33,342 nt of DNA from Lachnospiraceae bacterium (lineage in GTDB: Bacteria > Bacillota > Clostridia > Lachnospirales > Lachnospiraceae), in contig JAILIO010000227.1 of the NCBI GenBank assembly GCA_024695225.1, positions 1 to 33,342 on the forward strand. The letters are read 5' to 3'. Numbering within the stretch: the stretch's first letter is position 1; every line of letters starts with the position of its first letter. The translations under genes and the position numbers were made by a program. The notes beneath the pieces were generated by a model, which did not search any database, was not told where the DNA came from, and saw only the letters and a list, made by a program, of their open reading frames with translations. Below, piece after piece: positions 1 to 8,950 of this stretch.

Positions 1-2
1 TA

Positions 3-860
3 GTCCATTGCAAGTCCTTCAGACGACTTAAAGACAAGACTCAGGGCTTTCTTTCCCCGGACGGCGATCATTACAGGACCAGGCTGACACATACACTGGA
101 AGTAAGCCAGATCGCCCGCACGATGGCCAAGGCTCTCAGGCTGAACGAGGACCTGACCGAAGCCATCGCCCTCGCCCACGATCTGGGGCACACTCCCTTT
201 GGCCATGCAGGGGAGAGGGCCCTTGACAGGATATGCCCCATGGGTTTCAGACACAATGAACAGAGCGTCAGGGTGGTGGAATGTCTTGAAAAAGACGGAA
301 GGGGACTCAACCTGACATATGAAGTCATGGACGGGGTGCTGAACCACGAGATGGATCTAATGCCCGCCACTCTGGAGGGAAGGTGCGTCCGGCTGGCCGA
401 CAAGATAGCTTACACATATCACGACATGGATGATGCGGTCAGAAGCGGCATACTCAGTGACAATGTGCCCGAGAAAATAAGTAGAGAACTGGGGGATAAC
501 GCAAAGGCCAGGCTCAACACCCTGGTGCACGATGTCATAACCTACAGTGACGGTACTGACGATGTGAAGCTTTCTCCGGAGGCGGAGAATTCTTTAAAGG
601 AACTGCGTTCATTTATGTTTGAGAAGGTATATACGAATCCCAGGGCGAAGTCTGAGGAGGGCAAGGCCGAGAAACTGGTGGAAACACTTTACGACTATTA
701 CCTTTCCCACTGGGATAAACTTCCGTCCTATCTTCTGGAGAAAAGGGACAAGGGCGAGAAGACAGAGAGACTGGTCTGCGATTATATCGGCTCTATGACT
801 GACAGATACGCCATAAACCGTTATTCGGAATTGTTTGTGCCCAGGATCTGGCACGGTTGA
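3..860 (+). CDS. dgt: dGTPase-like HD-domain phosphohydrolase, 5'-truncated by the window edge
   Basis: Deoxyguanosine triphosphate triphosphohydrolase family; members hydrolyse dNTPs to deoxynucleosides plus triphosphate in the cytosol. The reading frame is open from the left window edge, so the ATG at 123 in the ORF track is an internal Met. The upstream codons encode FRRLKDKTQGFLSPDGDHY and RTRLTHTLEVSQIAR, which are standard dGTPase sequence. The HD metal site is visible: His in RLTHTLE, His-Asp in AHDLGHTPFGH, and a later Asp in LADKIAYTYHD. About 285 codons are present, and the family is usually about 330-345 residues, so roughly 50 N-terminal residues are missing. It ends 18 bp before dnaG and is probably co-transcribed with it, as is common in Clostridia. 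The family is secure; the true substrate of dgt-like proteins without biochemical data is not. Confidence 0.93.
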   Translation, partial: VHCKSFRRLKDKTQGFLSPDGDHYRTRLTHTLEVSQIARTMAKALRLNEDLTEAIALAHDLGHTPFGHAGERALDRICPMGFRHNEQSVRVVECLEKDGRGLNLTYEVMDGVLNHEMDLMPATLEGRCVRLADKIAYTYHDMDDAVRSGILSDNVPEKISRELGDNAKARLNTLVHDVITYSDGTDDVKLSPEAENSLKELRSFMFEKVYTNPRAKSEEGKAEKLVETLYDYYLSHWDKLPSYLLEKRDKGEKTERLVCDYIGSMTDRYAINRYSELFVPRIWHG

Positions 861-878
861 AGGGCGGAGGTTTTTTCG

Positions 879-2660
879 ATGTATTATCCCGAAGAGGTCA
901 TACAGCAGGTCATAGACCGCAATGATATAGAGGATGTGGTGTCATCCTGTGTGGAACTTAAGAAGTCCGGGTCAAACCTTGTGGGACTCTGTCCGTTTCA
1001 CAATGAAAAGACGCCTTCATTTACCGTGTCCCCCAACAAGCGTATGTTTTACTGCTTTGGCTGCGGGGTGGGCGGCAATGTGATCAGCTTCGTTATGAGA
1101 TATGAAAATATGGACTTTCAGGAGGCCCTGAAATACCTGGCAGAAAGGGGCGGGGTCACGCTGCCTGAGAGCAGGTACAGCAGGGAGGACAGGGAAAAGT
1201 CCGAGCATAGGCAGCTCATGCTGGATGCAAACAGGGAAGCGGCCGTATTTTATTACAAGAATCTGTATTCCCCCAAAGGGATAAAGGGACTCAAGTACCT
1301 GAAGGAGGAGAGAAGGCTGTCGGATGAGACCATAAAGAAGTTTGGCCTGGGGTTTTCCGAGATCACGGATTCCTCATTGGTGAAACATTTGAAGACCAAG
1401 GGCTTTGCCGACAAGGTGCTCATCGATGCAGGGCTGGCGTTGTTCGATGAAAAGCGGGGGCTCAGGGACAGGTTCTGGAACCGGGTCATGTTTCCCATAA
1501 TGGATATGCACCGGAAGGTCATCGGTTTCGGCGGCAGGGTGATGGGTGACAGCAAACCCAAGTATCTGAACACGTCGGAAAGCCCCATATTTGACAAGAG
1601 CAGGAACCTGTTCGGACTGAATTACGCCAGGGGCAGCAGGGCAAATAACTTCATCATATGTGAAGGATACATGGATGTGATATCAATGCATCAGGCGGGT
1701 TTTGATCAGGCTGTGGCAAGCCTTGGCACGGCCTTTACCAATGAACACGCTGCGATGCTGGAGAGGATCACACAGAAGGCAAAAAAGAAGATACTTCTGG
1801 CCTATGACAGCGATGGAGCGGGGGTTAACGCCGCTCTGAGAGCCATAGATATGCTCAGGGATGTGGGGATCATGCCCCGGGTTATAAACATGAAGCCCTA
1901 CAAGGACCCGGATGAATTCATAAAAAATCTGGGACCTGAAGAATTTCAGAAAAGGATCGACGAAGCGGAAAACGGTTTTATGTACATCTTACGGCAGACT
2001 GAGGCCGATTTCGACATGTCGGATCCCGAAGGCAAGACCTCATTTGAAAAAAATATCGCCATGCTCCTGTGTACCCTGAACGAGGGGGCGGAAAGAGACA
2101 ACTACGCCGAGACCGTGTCCAGAAAGTACAATATAACCATGGAAAACCTGAGGAAACTTATGGTCTTCTATTCAACCGGGATCTTTCAAACCCAGAAGAG
2201 ACCATCCAGGGAAGACCTGAGCAACAGACCAAAGGTAAAGGACTCCGGGAAGAATCAGAAACTGCTTTTGGGGTGGATCTCAAACGACCCTGAACTGTAT
2301 CCGCAGATCTCATCCATAGTGAAACCGGAGGATTTCGACGAAGGGGTGTTGAGGGAGTCCGCAGAGAGACTGTTTTCAGACATACAAAACGGAACCATCA
2401 ATATACCGGCCATGATCGCCGCATATGAAGATCCAGAATCACAGTCTGAGGCCGCATCCATATTCGGGGTCAGGATGATAATGCCGGAGACAAAAGAAGA
2501 GAGATCAAAGGCTTTTACGGAACTGGTGGAGAAGGTAAAAAGAAACAGTTACAGCAGATGGGCTGAAGCAAGCGCCGGAAGCGCCGAGGATATGATCAAA
2601 GCAATTGAGATGAAGAAAGCCCTTGAAAAACTGAAGGATCTGAAATTGGACGTAAAATAA
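879..2660 (+). CDS. dnaG: DNA primase DnaG
   Basis: DNA primase synthesises RNA primers for lagging-strand replication and works with the replicative helicase. The 593-residue length is normal. The N-terminal CHC2 zinc-binding domain is seen at residues 38-62 (GLCPFHNEKTPSF then FYCFGCGVGG, ligands C38, H41, C59, C62). The TOPRIM catalytic core carries its acidic Glu in IICEGYMDV at about residue 260 and the metal-binding Asps in LLAYDSDGAG at about 308. The C-terminal 150 residues are less conserved and match the helicase-interaction part of the family. The start is fixed by a good ribosome binding site (GGCGGAGG, about 8 nt upstream). It lies between dgt and rpoD, the classical macromolecular-synthesis arrangement. 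The last codons appear to be the first unit of a degenerate repeat that continues past the stop. Confidence 0.98.
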   Translation: MYYPEEVIQQVIDRNDIEDVVSSCVELKKSGSNLVGLCPFHNEKTPSFTVSPNKRMFYCFGCGVGGNVISFVMRYENMDFQEALKYLAERGGVTLPESRYSREDREKSEHRQLMLDANREAAVFYYKNLYSPKGIKGLKYLKEERRLSDETIKKFGLGFSEITDSSLVKHLKTKGFADKVLIDAGLALFDEKRGLRDRFWNRVMFPIMDMHRKVIGFGGRVMGDSKPKYLNTSESPIFDKSRNLFGLNYARGSRANNFIICEGYMDVISMHQAGFDQAVASLGTAFTNEHAAMLERITQKAKKKILLAYDSDGAGVNAALRAIDMLRDVGIMPRVINMKPYKDPDEFIKNLGPEEFQKRIDEAENGFMYILRQTEADFDMSDPEGKTSFEKNIAMLLCTLNEGAERDNYAETVSRKYNITMENLRKLMVFYSTGIFQTQKRPSREDLSNRPKVKDSGKNQKLLLGWISNDPELYPQISSIVKPEDFDEGVLRESAERLFSDIQNGTINIPAMIAAYEDPESQSEAASIFGVRMIMPETKEERSKAFTELVEKVKRNSYSRWAEASAGSAEDMIKAIEMKKALEKLKDLKLDVK

Positions 2661-2868
2661 AGACTGAATGACCTGGAACCGGATGTCAAATTAAAGACGA
2701 AACCCGAAACGGGATGCGAAATAAAACCAAAGCATCCGGAACCCGGAGTCGGATAAGAAACTGAGAACCAAAGGATCTTAAACCGGATATCAGATAAAAA
2801 TCCGAAAGATCTGAAACCGGTTGTGGGATAAATGCTGAAATACTTTACTTGGATGTCAAATATATTTA
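2648..2868 (+). repeat. Degenerate ~33-bp tandem repeat filling the dnaG-rpoD gap
   Basis: Seven diverged copies of a unit close to ctgaaaccggatgtcaaata can be aligned on their GGATGTCAAATAAA core. The cores begin near 2648, 2681, 2712, 2745, 2785, 2819 and 2851, so spacings are 33, 31, 33, 40, 34 and 32 bp. The first copy is the 3' end of dnaG itself, including the TAA stop, so the array looks like repeated duplication of the gene terminus followed by drift. Most copies keep an (A/T)TAA or ATAA in the position of the stop codon. No clear promoter or terminator hairpin was seen in the 218-bp gap. The alignment was made by eye. Confidence 0.7.
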
Positions 2869-2878
2869 ACGGAGGGGA

Positions 2879-4942
2879 ATGATGGAGAAAAACAGGGAAA
2901 AGAAGGTGGCGCCGGCAAAGAAAGAACCCGGTAAGAAAGTGAAACCCGCTGCGCCGGCGGCTTCAAAAAAATCAACTGCAAAGTCTGAACCTGCAAAGTC
3001 CGCCATCAAAGAGGATAGCAAAAAGTCTGCAGCAAAGGCTTCTTCCGGGGCGGCAAAAAAGACAGAGCCCAAGAAGACGGTAAAGACTGAGCCCGTGAAG
3101 GCTGCAGCGAAGACGACATCCGGAAAAGCGGCTCCGAAGACTGTGCCCGGGAAAAACACGGATAAGGCGGGAACCAAAAAGGCTCCTGCAAAGACTGAGC
3201 CTAAAAAAGCTGCCGGAAGCAAAGAAAGCAAAGAAGTAAAGAAAACTCCTTCAAAAGCAGCTCCCGAAAAAGCGACGAAGACTTCCGGAAAGGCTGTTTC
3301 AAAAGAGGGTTCAAGGGTAGAGCCTGCAAAAAAGACGGTTAAAGCCGAGTCCGGGTCATCCGGGAAAAAGGAATCCGCAGAAAAGACAAAAGCCGGGAAG
3401 GTTGCTCCTGAGAGGAAGACACCTCCCATGAAAAATGGAACCCCGGTAAAAGAAGCAGCCGGACAGGCGAAAACCGCAAAGGAAAAGGCTTCCGTGAAAG
3501 AGCCGGAAAAGAAGGGAAGTCCCGAGAAGAAGGGAAACCCTGAAAAGAAGAGCGCCGGAAAAGAAACCTCCGTTAAAGAGAAGAGCAAAAAAGAGAAGGC
3601 AGATAAGGAAAGTTCTGAAAAGGCAGCTGCAAAACCTGAGGCTGCCGGGAAGAATGCTGTATCGAAGGCCGATAAGGACAAGAAAGCCAAGGCATCCAAC
3701 GGCGGAAGCGATGATGAGAACAAGGGAATACTGGATGAAGACAGAGAAAAACAGGAAGAGAAACTCAATCAGCTGATCCTTCTCGGGAAGAAAAAGAAAA
3801 ATGTGCTGGAACCCCAGGATATATCCGAAGTGTTCCCCAAGATCCCGGTTGATGATGAAAAATTCGATTATATAGTTGAGGTCCTGGAGCAGAATAATAT
3901 CGATGTACTTCAGATAACTGATGACATCAGCGATGATGAAATGAGCGATGACGGGGAGGAAAGGGACGAGAACTCCGAGGAAGTCGATCTGGAGAAGATC
4001 GATCTGTCTGTGCCCGACAGCGTCAGCACGGAAGATCCTGTACGTATGTATTTGAAGGAGATCGGTAAGGTTCCCCTTCTCACTGCGGAAGAGGAGATAG
4101 CACTTGCCAAGCGCATGGAGCAGGGGCTCAAGGCGGAAGAAACCCTTGCTGAACTTCCGGATAATGCCAAAAACAAAAAGAAACGGGAAAAACTGCTGGA
4201 TGAGGTGGCTGACGGAGAGGCGGCAAAGAAGTCTCTGGCAGAGGCCAATCTCCGCCTGGTTGTCAGCATAGCAAAGAGATATGTGGGACGCGGGATGCTG
4301 TTCCTCGATCTCATTCAGGAGGGCAATCTGGGACTGATCAAGGCAGTTGAAAAATTTGACTATACCAAGGGCTATAAGTTCTCCACTTACGCCACATGGT
4401 GGATCAGGCAGGCCATAACCCGCGCCATTGCAGACCAGGCCAGGACCATCAGGATCCCTGTCCACATGGTTGAGACCATAAACAAACTCATAAGGGTCAG
4501 CAGACAGCTCCTGCAGGAACTGGGCAGGGAGCCTGTGCCCGAAGAGATAGCGGAACACATGGACATGCCTGTGGAAAAGGTTCGTGATATCCTTAAGATA
4601 TCCCAGGAACCCGTGTCCCTTGAGATGCCCATAGGTGAAGAGGAAGACAGCCATCTGGGCGATTTCATACAGGATGACAACGTCCCTGTTCCTGCGGAAG
4701 CCGCCGCTTTTGCAGTGCTGAAAGAGCAGCTGAGAGATGTGCTGGATACCCTCACAGAAAGAGAGCAGAAGGTGCTGAGGCTCCGTTTCGGCCTGGACGA
4801 CGGAAGAGCCAGGACATTGGAGGAAGTGGGCAAGGAGTTCAACGTCACCCGTGAGAGGATCAGACAGATAGAGGCCAAAGCTCTGAGGAAACTCAGACAT
4901 CCCTCCAGGAGCAAGTGGCTCAGGGATTTCCTCGATCCATGA
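2879..4942 (+). CDS. rpoD: Primary sigma factor RpoD (sigma-A/sigma-70) with long Lys/Ala-rich N-terminal extension
   Basis: Housekeeping sigma factor that directs RNA polymerase to -10/-35 promoters. The C-terminal ~400 residues are canonical. A region 1.1-like segment spans about 290-345 ([13 protein letters not shown] to [11 protein letters not shown]). Region 1.2 is at about 385 ([18 protein letters not shown]), region 2 at about 456-540 ([29 protein letters not shown]), and region 4 at about 625-687 ([33 protein letters not shown]). Residues 1 to about 280 are low-complexity Lys, Ala, Pro, Ser, Thr and Glu, resembling a histone H1 tail. Firmicute RpoD is usually about 360-400 residues, so 687 is exceptional. 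A strong SD (GGAGGGG, 2871-2877) lies just upstream of two adjacent ATGs. By spacing, the second ATG at 2882 may be the real start. The stop overlaps trmK (ATGA). Confidence 0.97.
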   Translation: MMEKNREKKVAPAKKEPGKKVKPAAPAASKKSTAKSEPAKSAIKEDSKKSAAKASSGAAKKTEPKKTVKTEPVKAAAKTTSGKAAPKTVPGKNTDKAGTKKAPAKTEPKKAAGSKESKEVKKTPSKAAPEKATKTSGKAVSKEGSRVEPAKKTVKAESGSSGKKESAEKTKAGKVAPERKTPPMKNGTPVKEAAGQAKTAKEKASVKEPEKKGSPEKKGNPEKKSAGKETSVKEKSKKEKADKESSEKAAAKPEAAGKNAVSKADKDKKAKASNGGSDDENKGILDEDREKQEEKLNQLILLGKKKKNVLEPQDISEVFPKIPVDDEKFDYIVEVLEQNNIDVLQITDDISDDEMSDDGEERDENSEEVDLEKIDLSVPDSVSTEDPVRMYLKEIGKVPLLTAEEEIALAKRMEQGLKAEETLAELPDNAKNKKKREKLLDEVADGEAAKKSLAEANLRLVVSIAKRYVGRGMLFLDLIQEGNLGLIKAVEKFDYTKGYKFSTYATWWIRQAITRAIADQARTIRIPVHMVETINKLIRVSRQLLQELGREPVPEEIAEHMDMPVEKVRDILKISQEPVSLEMPIGEEEDSHLGDFIQDDNVPVPAEAAAFAVLKEQLRDVLDTLTEREQKVLRLRFGLDDGRARTLEEVGKEFNVTRERIRQIEAKALRKLRHPSRSKWLRDFLDP

Positions 4943-5667
4943 AAAAACTGTCACCAAGGCTTTGTATGTGCGCCGGCATGGTCACTCCGGGAAACACGCT
5001 CACAGATGTGGGATGTGATCATGCGGGACTTGCCATATGGCTTGTGGAAAAGGGCGTATGCCCGGGAGCGGTGGCTTCCGATGTGGCAAGGGGACCTCTC
5101 TCAAACGCCGAAAGGGAGATCGAAACTGCAGGGCTCACAGACAGGATAGACACGGTGCTGTCAGACGGACTTAAAGATCTCTCGCCTGAGAGGGGCGGCA
5201 CCCTGGTTCTGGCCGGAATGGGAGCAGCGCTGATGCTTAAGATCCTGTCGGACAGTCCCGAAAAGACGTCTTTATTTGCGGAATATGTATTCCAGCCCCA
5301 GTCCGAGGACGAGCTTATGAGAAGGAGCCTGCAGGGACTTGGGATCCGGATAGAGGACGAAAAGGATCTCTACGAGGGAAATAAATACTATCACGCCATG
5401 AGATGCACCAGGGGCGAGGCGGAGGATCCGGGGATCGACCTTCCGGACAGGATCCTTTTCAGATACGGCCCGGTGCTTTTGAAAAACAGGGGCGAGTGCA
5501 CGAAAAGACATGTGAGGTCTGAACTTTTGCGGTACAGGAAAGCTCTTGAAGAAAATGAAAGAAACGGTGGTGAGGATTCTGAGAGCCGCTGTTTGGAACT
5601 TGCCGGATATGTTAAAGACTGTGAGATCACAGACGCATACCTTAACCAGAAAGGGGGAGAAAGATGA
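4939..5667 (+). CDS. trmK: tRNA (adenine(22)-N1)-methyltransferase TrmK
   Basis: SAM-dependent methyltransferase that makes m1A22 in tRNA. It is typical of Gram-positive bacteria and usually sits directly downstream of rpoD, as here. The Rossmann SAM-binding motif is [19 protein letters not shown] near residue 20, followed by the ribose-binding segment [15 protein letters not shown] and the family motif [14 protein letters not shown]. The ORF-track start at 4915 lies inside rpoD. The ATG at 4939 forms an ATGA overlap with the rpoD stop and gives a product of 242 residues starting MKKLSPRL, close to the usual family length. The gene ends in an ATGA overlap with the next gene, which indicates translational coupling. 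Confidence 0.93.
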   Translation: MKKLSPRLCMCAGMVTPGNTLTDVGCDHAGLAIWLVEKGVCPGAVASDVARGPLSNAEREIETAGLTDRIDTVLSDGLKDLSPERGGTLVLAGMGAALMLKILSDSPEKTSLFAEYVFQPQSEDELMRRSLQGLGIRIEDEKDLYEGNKYYHAMRCTRGEAEDPGIDLPDRILFRYGPVLLKNRGECTKRHVRSELLRYRKALEENERNGGEDSESRCLELAGYVKDCEITDAYLNQKGGER

Positions 5668-7322
5668 TCACGCTGAAGATAAACGGAAAAGACTGTCTTT
5701 ATGACGAGGGACTGAAATACGAGGTCATTGCGGGACAGTTTCAGAGTGAGTACAAGGACAGGATATCTCTGATCACCATGAACGGGAAGATACGCGAACT
5801 GATGAAAAAGGCTGACCGGGACGGGACCCTTGATTTTATAACCACCACGGGGGAGGCCGGACACAGGACCTACTGCCGCACAGCCATAATGATAATGATG
5901 AAGGCTGTGGAAGACGTACAGGGAAAAGGGGCGTCTGCGGATGTGAAGGTGGATTTTACAAACGGACCTGCATTTTTCTGCTGCTTCCGCGGGGTCGAAA
6001 AGATGTCTCAGGAACTCACTGACAAGATCAAGGACAGGATGCAGAAGATAATAGAGGCGAACATTCCCATCACAAAGAAGTCCTATCCTCTCGATGAGGG
6101 CATCGAGCTTTTCAAAAAACGGGGGATGAACGACAAAGTCAAGCTCTTTGGGTTCCGCAGAAGTTCAAATGTGAACGTGTACTGCCTGGGGGACTATTAT
6201 GATTATTATTACGGCTACATGATGCCCAGCACCGGATATGTGGATCTCTTCGACCTGGTGCCCTATGAAAACGGGGTAATGCTGGTGCTCCCCTGGAAAC
6301 ACGATCACTCAAAGCTTCCTGAATTCAAACCCAGGAGAAAACTTTATGAGACCATGACCCAGTCCGGCGCATGGAACGCCATGATGGGAATAGACAGCGT
6401 GGGGGATCTGAATGAACTTATCTGCGCCAACAGGACAGAGGAACTGATCATGGTGCATGAGACTCTCCAGGAGAGAAGGATAGGGGAGATCGCAAGGGAG
6501 ATAAAGAGCAGGGAAACCGTGAAGGCAGTGCTTGTGGCCGGCCCTTCATCCTCGGGAAAGACCACGTTTTCAAAGAGACTGTCCGTGCAGCTGGTGACCA
6601 TGGGGCTGAAGCCTCATATGATCAGCCTGGACGATTATTATCTCGATCACGAGTTCACCCCTCTGGATGAGGAGGGGAATCCGGATTACGAGACTGTGGA
6701 CGCCCTTGACACAAAGAGATTCTCCGAGGATATGAACAGCCTGCTGGCGGGAAATGAAACAGAACTCCCCATTTTTGACTTCCAGACCGGAAAGAGACAT
6801 TCCGATGTGAAGAGGATGAAACTGGAGGACAATGATGTCCTTGTGATCGAGGGTATTCACGCTCTTGGTGACAAACTGATCAAGGAGATACCCAGAGAGA
6901 AGACTTTCCGCATATTCATAAGCGCTCTCACAAGTCTCAACATAGACGAGCACAACAGGATACCCACCACGGATACCAGGCTTATCAGACGTCTCATAAG
7001 GGATTACAGGACCAGGGCCTCAAGCGCACAGAGGACCATAGGTATGTGGGATTCCGTCAGGAGGGGAGAGGAGAAATATATATTCCCCTTCCAGGAGGAG
7101 GCGGATGTCTTCTTCAATTCATCCCTGGTGTACGAACTGGCGGTGTTAAAACCCTACGCAGAGCCCCTGCTTTACAGCGTGCCCAAAGGGACTCCGGAGT
7201 ATTATGAGGCAAAGCGGCTTCTCAAATTCTTTGATTATTTTCTGACCATACCGGAAACCGCCATCCCCGGAGACTCCCTGGCCAGAGAATTCATAGGGCG
7301 TGGGATATTCGGCATGGGATGA
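5664..7322 (+). CDS. Nucleoside (uridine-type) kinase with ThrRS-like N-terminal TGS/N2 region
   Basis: The C-terminal half is a phosphoribulokinase/uridine kinase domain. It has a P-loop, AGPSSSGKTTFSKRLS, at about residue 291-306, the substrate-site segment ISLDDYYLDHEFTPLDEEG, and a Walker-B-like VLVIEGIHAL. Uridine kinases convert uridine/cytidine to UMP/CMP with NTP. The N-terminal ~230 residues resemble the TGS and second additional (N2) domains of threonyl-tRNA synthetase. The zinc-type HxxxH of N2 is degraded here (GHRTYCRT), so an editing function looks unlikely. This fused architecture is known in Clostridia and Bacteroidetes, where it is annotated as nucleoside kinase. The substrate is not fixed by sequence. 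It starts within the trmK stop (ATGA overlap), taking the place that the Nif3-like gene often holds after trmK. Confidence 0.9.
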   Translation: MITLKINGKDCLYDEGLKYEVIAGQFQSEYKDRISLITMNGKIRELMKKADRDGTLDFITTTGEAGHRTYCRTAIMIMMKAVEDVQGKGASADVKVDFTNGPAFFCCFRGVEKMSQELTDKIKDRMQKIIEANIPITKKSYPLDEGIELFKKRGMNDKVKLFGFRRSSNVNVYCLGDYYDYYYGYMMPSTGYVDLFDLVPYENGVMLVLPWKHDHSKLPEFKPRRKLYETMTQSGAWNAMMGIDSVGDLNELICANRTEELIMVHETLQERRIGEIAREIKSRETVKAVLVAGPSSSGKTTFSKRLSVQLVTMGLKPHMISLDDYYLDHEFTPLDEEGNPDYETVDALDTKRFSEDMNSLLAGNETELPIFDFQTGKRHSDVKRMKLEDNDVLVIEGIHALGDKLIKEIPREKTFRIFISALTSLNIDEHNRIPTTDTRLIRRLIRDYRTRASSAQRTIGMWDSVRRGEEKYIFPFQEEADVFFNSSLVYELAVLKPYAEPLLYSVPKGTPEYYEAKRLLKFFDYFLTIPETAIPGDSLAREFIGRGIFGMG

Positions 7323-7326
7323 TGCC

Positions 7327-7355
7327 TTGACCTCGTTATTAAAGAGGAATAAAAT
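7327..7355 (+). promoter_or_regulatory. Sigma-A promoter of rnpB
   Basis: A TTGACC -35 (7327-7332) is separated by exactly 17 bp from a TAAAAT -10 (7350-7355). Transcription would start at about 7362, just before the 5' strand of the RNase P P1 helix at 7366. Spacing and placement fit a dedicated rnpB promoter lying immediately after the kinase stop codon. Confidence 0.75.
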
Positions 7356-7365
7356 CGGATTTTAA

Positions 7366-7703
7366 GTCGAGAGGGACGGATGATCGCGGAGGATTCATTC
7401 CTTCGAGGAAAGTCCGGGCTTCACAGGGCGGGATGCCGGATAACGTCCGGCGGAGGTGACTCCCGGGATAGCGCAACAGAAATGATACAGCCCCTTTCGG
7501 GGAGCAATGGTGAAATGGCAGTGTAAGAGACTACCGGTCCTGCGGTAACGCAGGGCGTCAATGCAAGCCCCATCCGAAGCAAGACCAAACAGAGGACTCA
7601 GGTGCCCTGCCAGTCCTCAGGTAGGTCGCTAGAGACTGTCGGCAACGGCAGCCCCAGATAGATGATCATCCAAGACAGAACCCGGCTTACAGTTCCTCTC
7701 GAC
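7366..7703 (+). ncRNA. rnpB: RNase P RNA (bacterial type A)
   Basis: Catalytic RNA that removes the 5' leader of pre-tRNAs. The hallmark P4 strands are present: GAGGAAAGTCCGGGCT at 7405-7420 and GACAGAACCCGGCTTAC at 7674-7690. The internal conserved segments also match type A RNAs: GCAACAGAAATGATACAGCC, the GGTGAAATGGCAGTGTAAGAG region, and the CCGAAGCAAGACCAAA region. The ends were set by the P1 helix, whose 9-bp arms GTCGAGAGG (7366-7374) and CCTCTCGAC (7695-7703) pair perfectly. Mature ends could differ by a few bases. No separate intrinsic terminator was seen before the next gene, only ATTTTTA directly after P1. Confidence 0.97.
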
Positions 7704-7738
7704 ATTTTTACTGACATGATTAAGGAGGCGATCTGAAA

Positions 7739-8941
7739 ATGAGTAAGACAAAAATCGATGTGATATCCGGCTTTTTGGGGGCGGGAAAGACCACCCTCAT
7801 AAAGAAACTTCTGGAGGGCCCGCTTAAGGATTCCGGCACGGTGCTCATCGAAAATGAATTCGGTGAGATAGGCATAGACGGCGGGTTTCTCAAGGATTCC
7901 GGCATAGAGATAAAGGAGATGAATTCGGGCTGTATCTGCTGCTCCCTGGCAGGCGATTTCGGAACATCCCTGAGGGAAGTGCTGGATCAGTATCATCCCC
8001 CCAGGATAATAATAGAACCCTCCGGTGTTGGAAAACTCTCCGATGTGCTGAAGGCTGTTGAAAGCGCCATGAAGGAGAGGGAGGACGCTGAGTTCGGAAG
8101 CGCAGTTACCGTGGTGGACGCGTCGAAAGCCAAGGTCTATGCCAAGAACTTCGGTGAATTTTTCATAAACCAGATAGAGCATGCAGGCACCATCGAACTC
8201 ACCAGATCCGACAAGATAGACGATGAGAAGATGAAGGAAGCCGTGAGCCTGATCCGCAGTTACAACAAGGATGCCAGGGTCATCACCACAGCCCTTTCGG
8301 AGCTGGATGCGGCAGCGGTGCTGAACATAATAGAAGGCTCCAGGGAACTGGAGGACAGGATGCTTGAGAAGGCTCTTGCGGATTCGTCGGGGCATCACCA
8401 TCACCACCACGAAGAGAACGGGGAGAGCGTTGTGGATGAGAAGGGAAGAGTCCATCATCACCACCACCATCACGACCACGACCATGAGCATCATCACGAT
8501 CACGACGAGCATGAGCACCATCACGACCACGACGAGCACGAGCACCATCACGATCACGACGAGCACGGGCATCATCACGACCACGACGAGCATGAGCATC
8601 ATCACGATCACGACGAGCACGGGCATCACCACGATCACGATCATGAACATCATCACGACGCCGACGAGGTCTTTGAGAGCTGGGGACTGGAAACCCCTGA
8701 GAAATATACCCTGAGTCTTGTGAATGCAAAACTGGATGCCTTAGACGGCGGGAACTTTGGCGTTATCCTGAGGGCAAAAGGCATGGTTCCGGACGCAGAC
8801 AGCGACGGATACATCTACTTTGACTATGTGCCCGGAGAAAAGGATGTCAGGGTGGGAGAAAAGGCTGAAAACGGCCTCATCTGCGTGATCGGGTCCCATC
8901 TGAAGGACGACGATCTGGATAAGCTTTTTGAACTGTCATAA
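7739..8941 (+). CDS. CobW/G3E-family GTP-binding metallochaperone with His-rich insert
   Basis: G3E-family P-loop GTPase, predicted to chaperone a transition metal (zinc, nickel or cobalt) in the cytosol. Visible motifs are Walker A GFLGAGKTT at residues 11-19, ENEFGEIGID at 39-47, the metal-binding CxCC GCICCSL with C65, C67 and C68, and EPSGVGKLSDV at about 93-103. The guanine-specificity loop is TRSDKID rather than the common NKxD. Residues ~219-310 are a His/Asp/Glu-rich tract with five 9-residue units of the form HHHDHDEHE or HHHDHDEHG. A CobW C-terminal domain follows at about 313-400. Metal storage or delivery is inferred from the family and the His tract; the specific metal cannot be assigned. 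The start follows a strong SD (AAGGAGG). It lies upstream of a second, very different G3E protein. Confidence 0.92.
   Translation: MSKTKIDVISGFLGAGKTTLIKKLLEGPLKDSGTVLIENEFGEIGIDGGFLKDSGIEIKEMNSGCICCSLAGDFGTSLREVLDQYHPPRIIIEPSGVGKLSDVLKAVESAMKEREDAEFGSAVTVVDASKAKVYAKNFGEFFINQIEHAGTIELTRSDKIDDEKMKEAVSLIRSYNKDARVITTALSELDAAAVLNIIEGSRELEDRMLEKALADSSGHHHHHHEENGESVVDEKGRVHHHHHHHDHDHEHHHDHDEHEHHHDHDEHEHHHDHDEHGHHHDHDEHEHHHDHDEHGHHHDHDHEHHHDADEVFESWGLETPEKYTLSLVNAKLDALDGGNFGVILRAKGMVPDADSDGYIYFDYVPGEKDVRVGEKAENGLICVIGSHLKDDDLDKLFELS
8489..8647 (+). repeat. 27-bp in-frame tandem repeat encoding HHHDHDEH(E/G)
   Basis: Five 27-bp units (8489-8515, 8516-8542, 8543-8569, 8570-8596, 8597-8623) and a shortened sixth encode the His-rich tract of the CobW protein. 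Units differ mainly at synonymous third positions and at a Glu/Gly codon. Copy-number change would keep the reading frame. Strand symmetry and repetition explain the spurious antisense ORFs over this area. Confidence 0.9.
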
Positions 8942-8950
8942 TGTTTTTAG

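Noticed and set aside
123-860. ATG at 123 as the start of the first gene
   Set aside because: The frame is open upstream to the window edge and encodes conserved dGTPase sequence (FRRLKDKTQGF, RTRLTHTLE), so this Met is internal.
2866-3768. 300-residue minus-strand ORF opposite the rpoD N-terminus
   Set aside because: It is the antisense shadow of the Lys/Ala-rich repeat, a string of Phe, Ser, Ala and Leu with no family signature or SD.
3356-4957. 533-residue minus-strand ORF opposite rpoD
   Set aside because: The + strand encodes unmistakable sigma regions 1.2-4. The antisense frame stays open because of codon bias and shows no domain.
7598-8656. 352-residue minus-strand ORF over rnpB and the CobW gene
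   Set aside because: It overlaps the RNase P RNA and the His-rich repeat. The Met/Val-rich start is the antisense of CAT/CAC/GAC codons.
8364-8714. 116-residue + strand ORF with Thr/Ile repeats
   Set aside because: It is an out-of-frame reading of the 27-bp His repeat within the CobW gene.
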